From NCBI GenBank assembly GCA_900544645.1, contig UQWG01000024.1, positions 1 to 26,682 on the forward strand: 26,682 bases of DNA, given 5' to 3'. The notes under the pieces are model-generated. The model was not told the DNA's origin. It saw only the letters and a program-made list of their open reading frames with translations, and did no database searches. This DNA is from an uncultured Collinsella sp. (GTDB lineage: Bacteria > Actinomycetota > Coriobacteriia > Coriobacteriales > Coriobacteriaceae). The position numbers and the translations under genes are program-made. Below, in pieces: positions 14,503 to 22,590 of this stretch; position 1 is the first letter of the stretch, and the number at the start of each line of letters is the position of its first letter.

Positions 14503-15840
14503 ATGCCCCAGAACATCTTCGGTACCGATGGCGTCCGTGGCGTCGCCAATGCCGACCTCTCGTGCGACCTCGCGTTTCGCCTGGGCCGTGCGGCGACCAA
14601 GTTTCTTGGTCCGGATATCTGCATCGGCCGCGACACGCGCCTTTCGGGCACCATGCTCGAGAGCGCTCTGACCGCCGGCATCATGGCCGAGGGCGGCCGT
14701 CCGCATTGCTGCGGCGTTATCCCCACGCCCGCCGTGGCGCTGCTCACCGTTCAGAACGAGCTCGACGGCGGCATCGTCATCTCCGCTTCGCATAATCCGC
14801 CGGAGTTCAACGGCATCAAGTTCTTTAGCCGCAAGGGCATGAAGCTTCCCGATGCTGTCGAGGAAGAGATCAGCGCCTGGGTCATGTCCGAGGAAGCCAT
14901 GGCTGCCGACACGCTGCCGACCGGTGCCGGCGTGGGCCACATCATCAAGATGAAGGACGCCCGCAAGGCATACGTCGACCACGCCATCGATACGCTCGAT
15001 GGCCTGAGGCTCGACGGCCTAGTCGTTGCCGTCGACTGCGGTCACGGTGCTTCCTGCCAGACTACGCCCGCCGCGCTGCAGCGCCTGGGTGCTACGGTGC
15101 ACGCTATCAACACCGATTATTGCGGCACGGACATCAATGTCGAGTGCGGCTCTACGCACCTCGAGCCCCTGCGCGAGCTCGTGCTGCGCACCCATGCTGA
15201 CATCGGTCTGGCCCACGACGGCGACGCCGACCGCGTGCTGTTCGTGGACAGCGAGGGCAATGAGATCGACGGTGACTACATCCTGGCTATCTGCGGTTCT
15301 GACCTCGCCGCTCGCGGCAAGCTCGCCAACTCCGAGATCGTCTCGACCGTCATGTGCAACCTGGGCTTCTCCATCGCTATGAAGGAGCAGGGCTTCGAGA
15401 TGGTTCAGACCGCCGTGGGCGATCGCTACGTTCTGGAGCGCATGCTCGCGGACGGCGCCGTCATCGGCGGCGAACAGTCCGGCCACATCATCTTCCTGGA
15501 GCACAACACCACCGGTGACGGCCTGGTGACGGCTCTGCAGCTTCTGGCCGTGCTCAAGCGCACCGGTCGTACCCTCACCGATCTTGCCGGCATCATGAAG
15601 AAGTACCCGCAGGTACTCGTCAACGTGCATTCCGACAACAAGGCTGGTCTGGACGATTGCCAGCCCATCTGGGATGCCGTCGCTGCTGCCGAGAAGGAGC
15701 TTGACGGCCGCGGCCGCATTCTGGTGCGCCCGAGCGGTACCGAGCCGCTGGTCCGCGTGATGGCCGAGGCCGAGACGCATGAGCTGACCCAGCGCGTTGT
15801 CGACGACATCGTCGAGGTTGTCAAGCGCGAACTTCCCTAA
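14503..15840 (+). CDS. glmM: Phosphoglucosamine mutase
   Basis: A 445-residue alpha-D-phosphohexomutase converting glucosamine-6-phosphate to glucosamine-1-phosphate for UDP-GlcNAc and peptidoglycan. It opens FGTDGVRG. The phosphoserine loop ISASHNPP places Ser96 as the phosphorylated residue. The metal loop AHDGDADR supplies Asp239, Asp241 and Asp243, and the sugar-phosphate loop RPSGTEPLVR is near the C-terminus. An AAGGAG Shine-Dalgarno precedes the ATG. It is transcribed from the gap after the rpsI terminator. It draws on the same glucosamine-6-phosphate pool that NagB, encoded downstream, drains. Confidence 0.97.
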   Translation: MPQNIFGTDGVRGVANADLSCDLAFRLGRAATKFLGPDICIGRDTRLSGTMLESALTAGIMAEGGRPHCCGVIPTPAVALLTVQNELDGGIVISASHNPPEFNGIKFFSRKGMKLPDAVEEEISAWVMSEEAMAADTLPTGAGVGHIIKMKDARKAYVDHAIDTLDGLRLDGLVVAVDCGHGASCQTTPAALQRLGATVHAINTDYCGTDINVECGSTHLEPLRELVLRTHADIGLAHDGDADRVLFVDSEGNEIDGDYILAICGSDLAARGKLANSEIVSTVMCNLGFSIAMKEQGFEMVQTAVGDRYVLERMLADGAVIGGEQSGHIIFLEHNTTGDGLVTALQLLAVLKRTGRTLTDLAGIMKKYPQVLVNVHSDNKAGLDDCQPIWDAVAAAEKELDGRGRILVRPSGTEPLVRVMAEAETHELTQRVVDDIVEVVKRELP

Positions 15841-15911
15841 TGGTCAAAAACCGTTGCCAAGTGGTAAACTGTTAAGGTTATTTTGATTGATTGGTATGTC
15901 CGAGGGGGAGT

Positions 15912-16409
15912 ATGTTCACTAAAGTCCTAAGGTCTTTTGGTATGCGTGGTCGAGTCTTTACGCTGGATGCTCCCATCTCGGGCGATGTCATTCCGCTTTC
16001 CGAGGTAAACGACCAGACGTTTGCCACCGGCCTTTTGGGCCAGGGCGTGGCGATTCAGCCCACCGGAACGCGTGTGATTGCACCGGCTGATGCCAAGGTC
16101 GAGGCTATTTTTCCCACGGGACACGCCGTTGCGCTTAACACGGTCGATGGCTTGGACGTGCTCATCCACGTTGGTTTGGACACTGTTCAGCTCGAGGGCA
16201 AGCACTTTACCGTACATGCGCAAGTGGGTGACATCGTCCATAAGGGCGATGTACTCATTGAGTTCGATCGCGAGGCAATTGCTGCCGAGGGCTACGATGT
16301 GACGGTTCCCATCTTGGTGTGCAACTCCGTTGAGTTCTCGAGCATCAAGGGCTCCGTTGGCGTGCATGTCGAAGAGATGGACCAGCTCATCGTTGCTCGC
16401 GAGCGCTAG
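15912..16409 (+). CDS. PTS glucose-type EIIA protein
   Basis: A 165-residue single-domain EIIA of the glucose family, like Crr. It accepts phosphate from HPr and passes it to a sugar permease EIIBC. The active-site histidines are visible: His71 in TGHAVAL and the phosphorylated His86 in VLIHVGLDTV. The family core SGDVIPLSEV (from residue 23) and GDVLIEFD are intact. The ATG at 15912 is chosen, since the EIIA alignment starts there and GAGGG lies before it; an ATG at 15891 is upstream of that site. No EIIBC gene is adjacent, so it may serve several permeases or act as a regulator. Confidence 0.93.
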   Translation: MFTKVLRSFGMRGRVFTLDAPISGDVIPLSEVNDQTFATGLLGQGVAIQPTGTRVIAPADAKVEAIFPTGHAVALNTVDGLDVLIHVGLDTVQLEGKHFTVHAQVGDIVHKGDVLIEFDREAIAAEGYDVTVPILVCNSVEFSSIKGSVGVHVEEMDQLIVARER

Positions 16410-16431
16410 CAAGTGCACGCGGCCATTAGCC

Positions 16432-16437
16432 TACAAT
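16432..16437 (+). promoter_or_regulatory. Candidate -10 box before the nagB leader
   Basis: TACAAT at 16432-16437 would place transcription start near 16444, just before the first leader hairpin. No clear -35 is seen. Confidence 0.4.
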
Positions 16438-16449
16438 TCAAACACGTTT

Positions 16450-16680
16450 ACGGAGGGCGCCCTTGAAAGAGGACGCCCTCCGTGGCAAGATGGGAAACGT
16501 CCGAGGCTAAACAGCTTCGGGTCACCGTGGACGGGCAGGGGCCTCGACGCGGCTAGACACGAGACACATACATTACGCGACCTCGCCCTGGTGGCCGCAC
16601 ACGTTGGTTGCGGCCGACGCGGGCCGCGGGCAAGTGCTTGTAAGGGAGCCTTGCCTCTCTTGTACGAGAAAGGACGCGTA
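16450..16680 (+). ncRNA. Structured 5' leader of nagB, candidate riboswitch or ncRNA
   Basis: About 230 nt of non-coding sequence folds by eye into several stems. First is a 10-bp hairpin (16450-16459 with 16474-16483) continued by CCUU/GAGG pairing to a GAAA tetraloop. CGTCC/GGACG (16498-16502, 16529-16533) encloses GAGGCT-AAAC-AGCTTC. CAGGG...CGCG (16536-16551) pairs with CGCG...CCCTG (16576-16590). GGCCGCA/TGCGGCC (16593-16599, 16609-16615) follows. Near the ribosome binding site, GGCAAG (16629-16634) can pair either with CTTG (16637-16640) or with CTTGCC (16650-16655). None of the known riboswitch consensus boxes I can recall is present. It could also be an independent small RNA. Confidence 0.55.
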
Positions 16681-17409
16681 ATGAAGATCATTAAAGCTAA
16701 AGACTACGAGGATATGAGCCGCAAGGCCGCTAATATCATCTCGGCCCAGGTTATCCTCAAGCCCGACTGTGTGCTGGGCCTTGCCACCGGCTCCACCCCG
16801 ATCGGTGCCTACAAGCAGCTCGCTGCTTGGTACAAGAAGGGCGACGTCGACTTTGCCGAGGTCAGCACCTACAACCTGGACGAGTATCGCGGCCTTTCGC
16901 ACGACGATCCCCAGAGCTATCACTACTTCATGCGTGAGAACTTCTTCGATCACATCAACATCGACCTTAACAACACGCATGTGCCCGATGGCTCCAACCC
17001 CGACGCCGCCGCTGCCTGCTCTGAGTACGACAAGATCGTCGCCGAGGCCGGTTACCCGGATCTGCAGCTGCTCGGTATTGGCAACAACGGCCACATCGGC
17101 TTCAACGAGCCCGATGACCACTTCTCCAAGGGCACGCACTGCGTCGACCTCACCGAGAGCACCATTCAGGCCAACAGCCGCCTGTTCGACAGCATCGACG
17201 ATGTTCCCCGTCAGGCCTACACCATGGGTACCCAGACCATCATGTATGCCCGTATGATCCTGGTTGTCGCCAACGGCGAGGCCAAGGCTCAGGCCGTGCA
17301 TGACATGTGCTATGGTCCGGTTACGCCCGAGTGCCCGGCTTCGATCCTGCAGCTGCACACCAACTGCGTTGTCGTTGCCGATGAGGCCGCCCTTTCGCTC
17401 TGCGAGTAG
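16681..17409 (+). CDS. nagB: Glucosamine-6-phosphate deaminase
   Basis: A 242-residue NagB that converts glucosamine-6-phosphate to fructose-6-phosphate and ammonia, sending amino sugars into glycolysis. Motifs: the phosphate-binding LATGSTPIGAY (34-44), NLDEYRGL with Asp67, and GIGNNGHIGFNEP with His138 and Glu143. The position equal to E. coli Asp141 is Asn136; other non-enteric NagBs also vary there. Length fits the short, non-allosteric Gram-positive type. The start at 16681 has AAAGGAC in front. It follows a long structured leader and is ended by a good terminator. Confidence 0.96.
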   Translation: MKIIKAKDYEDMSRKAANIISAQVILKPDCVLGLATGSTPIGAYKQLAAWYKKGDVDFAEVSTYNLDEYRGLSHDDPQSYHYFMRENFFDHINIDLNNTHVPDGSNPDAAAACSEYDKIVAEAGYPDLQLLGIGNNGHIGFNEPDDHFSKGTHCVDLTESTIQANSRLFDSIDDVPRQAYTMGTQTIMYARMILVVANGEAKAQAVHDMCYGPVTPECPASILQLHTNCVVVADEAALSLCE

Positions 17410-17441
17410 CGCGAATCCTGCAGCTCGACATAGCCTTGCCT

Positions 17442-17469
17442 AAGGCCTCCGCTTTGCGGGGGCCTTTTT
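17442..17469 (+). terminator. nagB terminator
   Basis: An 11-bp stem with one wobble (17442-17452 with 17456-17466) and TTT loop is followed by a T-run. Confidence 0.9.
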
Positions 17470-17857
17470 GCTATCCCTTTTTACCCACTTGACCAAAATC
17501 TTGCCGCAAGCTTGACGAATGCCGGATGCCCAACAGCTTGATTCATTCCATACCAGATTCTATGCAAAAATGCCACTAGAAGGTCGTAGACGGTAGCGGG
17601 TGCTAGGCGAGTTGAATGACATGGCTGAACCTTGTTCATCTGCGTTACACTGCCGCTTAGATGGGACAAGCTGACAAGCTCATTTACCTGCTTAAAGACC
17701 GATTAGTCGGGGGATTAATAACAATCGGCCCTCGCTGTACAAAAACTTGCCGCTTGCGTACCAAAAGACAACCTAAAACACAAGGTCGCTCTATTCATAG
17801 CGCGGCTTGTATGGTCTTGCGGCTACAGTGTCCATACGGTCGAGTTGAGGAGCGGGC
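17470..17857 (+). promoter_or_regulatory. 388-nt upstream region of the SARP-like regulator
   Basis: The region has no credible gene and is AT-richer than its surroundings. It holds inverted repeats CCGATT/AATCGG (from about 17699) and GTATGG/CCATAC (17809-17814, 17832-17837), the latter just before the Shine-Dalgarno of the regulator. Its length suggests control sites, but no clear -35/-10 pair was found. Confidence 0.35.
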
Positions 17858-20857
17858 ATGGTAAACGATTTGAGCGGTATAGACGACCTCGAGCTGATGC
17901 CGCTGGGCGGAGGCTATATGGTGCGACGCGAACGCTTGATGAATGAGCTTATCGCCAAGGGCCGAAAGGCCGGCATCGTGGTTCTTTATGCGCCCGACGG
18001 GTTTGGGAAGACCTCGGTGCTGCTGCAGTACACCCATGAGGTTAAATGCGACCCGACGCGAGGCCCCGTGCGGATTATCGAGGCCGATCGCGCCATTGGG
18101 CGCGAGGTGTTTATGCAGCTCGAGGTGGTTACCGAAGAACTCAAAGACAAACCGCACTCCCTTATCGCGATTGATAATGTGCCAAACCTCGATCAGCACG
18201 ATACCGAAGACCTCATCGACAGGATTCGCGGCCTGCGCGCTATGGGGGTTGGGGTCTTTATCTCCTGCCGTCCTTCAAATCGTCAGCTGATTCATGGGCT
18301 GGGCGATTCGGTTAAGATCAATGCGCAGATGCTCAAGGTGCATGCCTATGAGTATTCGGCGTGGGCATCGGCGTTTTCGATCAGCACATCGCTCGACTTC
18401 TATCAGCTCACGCAGGGCGTGCCCGAGCTCGTTTCGGCATTGCAGACGGGTCTGTATGGCCAAGGCGACGTAGCCGGCCTGCTCGAAAACGAGATTGTCA
18501 ACGTATATGGCGCGGCACTTGCCGATCTGGCTTCGCTCGACAATAATGCGCTGTTTTGCGTGGCATGTCTCATGGTTTTGATGGGCGAGGGCAATATCGC
18601 AGAACTCGAGGCTTGCGGGATGAGGCTGTCGATGGTCGACCAGTCCTATTTTGTACGCGACTACCCGATCTTTGGCTTGGATCCCGCCGAGCGGAGTTTT
18701 ACGTGTCTGGGCACGGAGGATAACGGACGCTTGCGCTTGCGTAAGTTGGTGGCCGAGGTTCGCCCCGAACTTGTTCCGAGGGCGGCCCGGATTTTGCTTA
18801 AGGCGGGCCGATGCGATGCGGCGATGGGCCTGGCGGACGCCTTTTTGGACCGTGAAGCGGTCCTTGAACTTGCTGGGCAGTATGGGGTCGATCTGGCTCT
18901 GACGGGGCACGGGGCCGATATCTGCCGAGCGGCGCTGGGCACGATCGATGCCGACGATCCGGCTCCAGAGCCAACGCCTGCCGAAGCGCTTGGCGTATAT
19001 CTGGCAGCGGTCAGCGTGTCCAATACAAAGCTCGCTCGCTATATGGCATCGGTCATCGAGCGCGGGGGCGAACGGGCGGCCTGCGAAATAGACCCTGTTT
19101 CATGGAGGGTGGCCCAGACGCTGACGGCTGTTTGCTATGGGGACAACGGGCTTGGGCTTCCTACGAACCTGGCCGTGCCAGAAATCGAGACATCCCATAC
19201 CGCACTCGATATGTTGTCTGCGCATATCGAGGTCAAGCGGTGCCTGACCGAGCGGGGAGATGACGGCGGCGTTCTACAGCAGCTCAAAACGAGCAAGGCC
19301 TACGACTGCGAGCTCGACATCGCGAGGATTGTTATACGGGCCGATAGCATGCTGGTGGAGCTCTTTGACGGGTCGTTTGCGGGAACCGACGAGCGCGACG
19401 ACGAGATGACGGTGGTGCGGGAGGCGCTCGACGTACGTGGGCTTAAGGCGATGGCTATCTGGGTGCGCATGGTGTTGGCGGCACGGCGGCTCCTTTCCGG
19501 CTTGCCGGTAACCGACGACGCGGCGTTCAACGAGCTCGATCGTTTTGCCGTGCGCATGCGCGACAACCAGATTCAGCTGTTTGGCCTGTTGCTAGAAGGC
19601 TGGCAGTCGCTGGCAGAGGGACGGCCGGTTAATGCAAAGTTCCGTGCGGTCCAAGTGCTCAAACTTGCCGAGGAGTCGATTGGGTACATGCGCGATAACG
19701 CATTGCTGCTGGAGCGCGCGGCATATCTGCGTAACACCTCGATGGTTTCGGTACGCGAGGAAGCGGAGCTACTCGATATAAGCCAGACGCAGGTTGGTGG
19801 CGCAGAAGCCTGGATGGTGGCGCTGCATTTGGCCTGTGCGGGCCGAGACAGCGATCTTGCGGCCTGGATGTCCATGAATCGTGCGGGGATTCTGGAGCCA
19901 TCGTATCGGCTCTTTGCGCGCCTTGCCATGCATTGTCTGGGCGAGCCGGCGGCCAGGATACGCAAGAAGCTTCCCGTGCGCGAGCTGTCGCGGTACTCGC
20001 TGCGCGACGATTTGGAAGGGGAGGGCGAGCGCCTATTCCAGGCCGGCGAGGTTGAAGCCGTTGATACCATCGACCATATCGAGATTCGCATGTTTGGTGC
20101 GTTTCGCGCCGAGCGCGACGGGTTTCCCATCACGGACAAAATGTGGCGCCGCAAGAAGGCGGCGACGCTTGCCGAGCGGCTTGCGCTGGGCATGGATGCG
20201 CTCGTCGATCGTGAGACGCTGGCCATGGAGCTGTGGCCCCATGCCGAGTTCAATAGCGCCCGCAACAACCTGTACTCGACGATATCGCGCTTGCGGTCGG
20301 CTTTGGGACCGACGCCGGATGGCAAGTCGTGCGTGCTCATCCAAAATGAATGCATTGGGCTCAACGGCGACTACGTCAAGACCGATGTACGGCTGTTTGA
20401 CCAGATAAGCCGCGAGGTTTTGGGAAATCGCACGGGTGCGCGCGGGCCCCATTTAGTTGAGCTGTGCCTTAAGATTGAGCAGCTTTATGCCGGACCGCTG
20501 TATGTTCCCAATGGCTGTAATCCCACCTACTTTTTGCGCATGCGGCGCATTATGCAGTCAAAGTACATCGATTGCATGATTAAGGGAGCAAATGCCGCTC
20601 TAGAAGAAAACGATCTGCAGTCGGCGATTTGGCTGGCGGAGTCGGGGCTTCGACAGGAAACGGCGCGTGAGGATATGGTGCGCTGCGCCATGCGCGTCTA
20701 CAGTGCGGCGGGGCGGCGGCGCGATATCGTCGAGCTGTACAGCGGGCATATGCACCACCTGAGGGAGCAGGTCAATGGCGTGCCCGAGCCCGAGACGCGG
20801 CGTCTATACGAGCGCTTGGTGGAGGGGCGGCTCAATCGCGTGCTGGTCGAGCGATAA
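17858..20857 (+). CDS. Large ATPase transcriptional regulator with C-terminal SARP/BTAD domain
   Basis: A 999-residue signal-transducing regulator. The N-terminal NTPase has Walker A APDGFGKTS (45-53), a Walker B-like SLIAIDNV (Asp106) and VFISCRPS (133-140), as in MalT/STAND ATPases. The middle (about 200-730) is helical repeat-like, probably a sensor and oligomerisation region. The C-terminus has a winged helix starting near residue 737 (IRMFGAFRAERDG...RRKKAATLAERLAL...LAMELWP...NNLYSTISRLRSALG), followed by a BTAD-type helical domain (about 845-985). This order, ATPase first and OmpR/SARP-like DNA-binding part last, is the reverse of AfsR and closer to MalT-like layouts. No target gene can be named. 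The start is ATG with AGGAG before it. A membrane segment is not visible. Confidence 0.85.
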   Translation: MVNDLSGIDDLELMPLGGGYMVRRERLMNELIAKGRKAGIVVLYAPDGFGKTSVLLQYTHEVKCDPTRGPVRIIEADRAIGREVFMQLEVVTEELKDKPHSLIAIDNVPNLDQHDTEDLIDRIRGLRAMGVGVFISCRPSNRQLIHGLGDSVKINAQMLKVHAYEYSAWASAFSISTSLDFYQLTQGVPELVSALQTGLYGQGDVAGLLENEIVNVYGAALADLASLDNNALFCVACLMVLMGEGNIAELEACGMRLSMVDQSYFVRDYPIFGLDPAERSFTCLGTEDNGRLRLRKLVAEVRPELVPRAARILLKAGRCDAAMGLADAFLDREAVLELAGQYGVDLALTGHGADICRAALGTIDADDPAPEPTPAEALGVYLAAVSVSNTKLARYMASVIERGGERAACEIDPVSWRVAQTLTAVCYGDNGLGLPTNLAVPEIETSHTALDMLSAHIEVKRCLTERGDDGGVLQQLKTSKAYDCELDIARIVIRADSMLVELFDGSFAGTDERDDEMTVVREALDVRGLKAMAIWVRMVLAARRLLSGLPVTDDAAFNELDRFAVRMRDNQIQLFGLLLEGWQSLAEGRPVNAKFRAVQVLKLAEESIGYMRDNALLLERAAYLRNTSMVSVREEAELLDISQTQVGGAEAWMVALHLACAGRDSDLAAWMSMNRAGILEPSYRLFARLAMHCLGEPAARIRKKLPVRELSRYSLRDDLEGEGERLFQAGEVEAVDTIDHIEIRMFGAFRAERDGFPITDKMWRRKKAATLAERLALGMDALVDRETLAMELWPHAEFNSARNNLYSTISRLRSALGPTPDGKSCVLIQNECIGLNGDYVKTDVRLFDQISREVLGNRTGARGPHLVELCLKIEQLYAGPLYVPNGCNPTYFLRMRRIMQSKYIDCMIKGANAALEENDLQSAIWLAESGLRQETAREDMVRCAMRVYSAAGRRRDIVELYSGHMHHLREQVNGVPEPETRRLYERLVEGRLNRVLVER

Positions 20858-20889
20858 AAAACGGGCGCCCGAAGTACTTGGGCACCCGT
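20857..20889 (-). terminator. Terminator of yhbY
   Basis: Read on the minus strand, ACGGGTGCCC pairs with GGGCGCCCGT (wobble included) and is followed by six T residues. It lies directly after the convergent regulator gene and ends the minus-strand yhbY transcript. Confidence 0.8.
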
Positions 20890-20926
20890 AAGCTTGCTAT
20901 GTGTTGGATCGCCGGATCATTGGCTC

Positions 20927-21226
20927 TTAGACGAGCTTGATCTTCTCGATGTCCTTGCGCGAGGACTCGCGATACAGTGAGAACTTGCGGCCGATGACCT
21001 GGACGACCTCGGCGTGGCAACGCTCGGCGAGCTCCTCGGCGGCCTCGCGGGCGGAAAGGCTGGAGCCATCGAGCACGGAGCACTTAACGAGCTCGTGCTT
21101 CTCCAGGTAGGCGACCGTCTGCTCGACGGTGCCCTCGTTGACGTCGGACTTGCCGATGATGATGGCGGGGTTGAGGTGATGGGCCATGCTGCGAAGCTGC
21201 TTGACCTGTGCTCCTGTCAGTGCCAT
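20927..21226 (-). CDS. yhbY: CRM-domain RNA-binding protein YhbY
   Basis: A 99-residue protein made almost entirely of one CRM domain, which binds pre-50S ribosomal RNA. Typical motifs are LTGAQVKQLRSMAHHLNPAIIIGKSDVNEG (with the GxxG-like loop at IGKSDV) and the C-terminal VIGRKFSLYRES. Length is normal. It is on the minus strand, 158 nt after a methyltransferase gene. The leader contains GCCCCG/CGGGGC hairpin sequence. The Shine-Dalgarno is weak. Confidence 0.92.
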   Translation of the reverse strand: MALTGAQVKQLRSMAHHLNPAIIIGKSDVNEGTVEQTVAYLEKHELVKCSVLDGSSLSAREAAEELAERCHAEVVQVIGRKFSLYRESSRKDIEKIKLV

Positions 21227-21384
21227 GGGTTCTCGCTTTCTATGTATGGGGCGCCCCGCGACGGGGCCTTAATCTACGTGAGCTGTCCCACGATAGCGCA
21301 GGAACGGCGCGGTGTGGAGCGCGTTTGCCCAGTTCAAAAAGAATGCGGATGCCGAGTGAGTGGGCAGTGCGGGCTGCGAACAGG

Positions 21385-22272
21385 CTATGAGCTGTGCGCA
21401 GAGACCGGCTCCCATGCAATAAACGCCCAACGGACCTTGCGGACGTGGTCGAGCATGTAGCGTCCCTGCGGCACGCCCTTGGAGCCCGGCTCGCCGGCAT
21501 GGGGATTCTCAATCATGTGTTGAGCGATGTAGTCGCGCAGGCGGTCGATCTTATCCTCGTTTCCATGCTCGAGCATACGAGAAAAGTCCGCCACGCCTGC
21601 CTCGAGGTTATCGAAGGTATCGCGACGAGGCGATTCAAAGTACGTAACCTGCGGCAGGGCACCCATCTGAATGAGGATATTAAAAGCATACACAAAGCCA
21701 TTACTGCAGGTAACCGAGGCGCCGATGGCGTTCATCAGGTGCAGGTCATAGCGCGGGCTGGAGTTGGCGACCATCGTGACAGCGCAACGCCGACGAGCCG
21801 TACGATCAAGCTTGGCAAGCGCGCCTTTTAGGTTGGTCGTCGTAACCGACCGACTGGCAAAGGCAACATCCACCGCTTTCGCGACCGGTCCAACCAAATA
21901 CCAGTCATCATCCCAAGCAAGCTCAAGCGGCGTAATAAGATCTTCGAGCCCGTAATACTCAATGCTGGCATCAAGCGTGCCCAACATGGCAGGAGAGAAG
22001 TCGGCAGCAATCACGGAATGCCCAGCCTGAGCAAGCGGAATAGCAATCGACCCAGCCCCACACCCCATATCCAGCACGGACTCGCCGGGCTCAAGCGCCA
22101 ACAACTTTATAAAATCCCGGGCATAAGGAGCAGTCTCAAGCGGCCGAAAATGCCGAGCCCGCTTATCCCACTCAAAAGAATCATCAGCCCGATGCCGACC
22201 AGCTTGCAGGCGCATCCATTCGCCATTCCAATCCGCAGAAAGAAGCTCAGATCGAGCATCCCCATCAACCAC
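21385..22272 (-). CDS. Class I SAM-dependent methyltransferase
   Basis: A 295-residue methyltransferase with motif I VLDMGCGAGSIAIPLAQ (66-82) and acidic motif II ending at Asp91 (IAADFSPAML). The N-terminal WNGEW and FEWDKRARHF segments are typical of an uncharacterised actinobacterial/clostridial group. The start is GTG at 22272, with a perfect AGGAGG Shine-Dalgarno 7 nt upstream. No neighbour gives away the substrate. The last third (about 180-295), with GVPQGRYMLDHVRKVRWAFIAW, is likely a substrate-binding cap. A terminator-like hairpin lies only 20 nt before the start. Confidence 0.82.
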   Translation of the reverse strand: MVDGDARSELLSADWNGEWMRLQAGRHRADDSFEWDKRARHFRPLETAPYARDFIKLLALEPGESVLDMGCGAGSIAIPLAQAGHSVIAADFSPAMLGTLDASIEYYGLEDLITPLELAWDDDWYLVGPVAKAVDVAFASRSVTTTNLKGALAKLDRTARRRCAVTMVANSSPRYDLHLMNAIGASVTCSNGFVYAFNILIQMGALPQVTYFESPRRDTFDNLEAGVADFSRMLEHGNEDKIDRLRDYIAQHMIENPHAGEPGSKGVPQGRYMLDHVRKVRWAFIAWEPVSAHSS

Positions 22273-22291
22273 GGGCTAACCTCCTAGCAAC

Positions 22292-22323
22292 AAAAAAGCG
22301 ACTCCTCCCAAAAGAAGAGCCGC
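22292..22323 (-). terminator. Terminator or attenuator before the methyltransferase gene
   Basis: On the minus strand, GCGGCTCTTC pairs with GAGGAGTCGC through 10 bp including wobbles and is followed by TTTTTT (22297-22292). The T-run ends 19 nt before the methyltransferase GTG, so the hairpin is within its leader or ends transcripts arriving from the DUF711 gene. Confidence 0.65.
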
Positions 22324-22327
22324 AACC

Positions 22328-22355
22328 AGCATATATCAGAAAAGAACCGTTCCAA
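22328..22355 (-). promoter_or_regulatory. Candidate promoter of the methyltransferase gene
   Basis: On the minus strand TTGGAA (22355-22350), a 16-nt spacer and TATGCT (22333-22328) form a promoter. Transcription would start near 22321, right at the terminator-like hairpin. Confidence 0.45.
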
Positions 22356-22439
22356 CGCCAAACCGCCCTCACAACCAAGGCGGGCAGGAGCGAAGCGACT
22401 GCCATACGGGATAGAACCCAACTGAGGTCCCGTTGTGCG

Positions 22440-22573
22440 GGAGTCCCGGGGAGGGCAAATATATAAGGTCGATCGCGAGTTCCGCACGAGCCGGAGAGCA
22501 CTTAATGTGCTCTCCGTGCGAGTCAGGACTGTCCGAGCAGGCGACCTTATATATTTGCCCTCCTCGGGACTCC
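22440..22573 (-). repeat. 134-nt palindromic element, copy 2
   Basis: Outer arms 22440-22471 and 22542-22573 are complementary over 32 bp with one G/T mismatch and contain CAAATATATAAGG, unrelated to copy 1. Inside, on the minus strand, TCGGACAGTCCTGACTC (22536-22520), a 9-bp hairpin (22493-22515) and CTCGTGCGGAACTC (22490-22477) repeat the core of the element at 6877-7006. It begins 17 nt after the DUF711 gene stop, in the same orientation relative to that gene as copy 1 relative to gatB. Confidence 0.8.
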
Positions 22574-22590
22574 TCGCCTGAACCCCTCAG

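Noticed and set aside
16330..16680. Long N-terminal extension of NagB
   Set aside because: The frame begins inside the EIIA gene and crosses the structured leader; NagB homology begins at 16681 with its own ribosome binding site.
16450..16680. glmS ribozyme, RNase P RNA or cobalamin riboswitch in the nagB leader
   Set aside because: The conserved core sequences of these classes could not be found.
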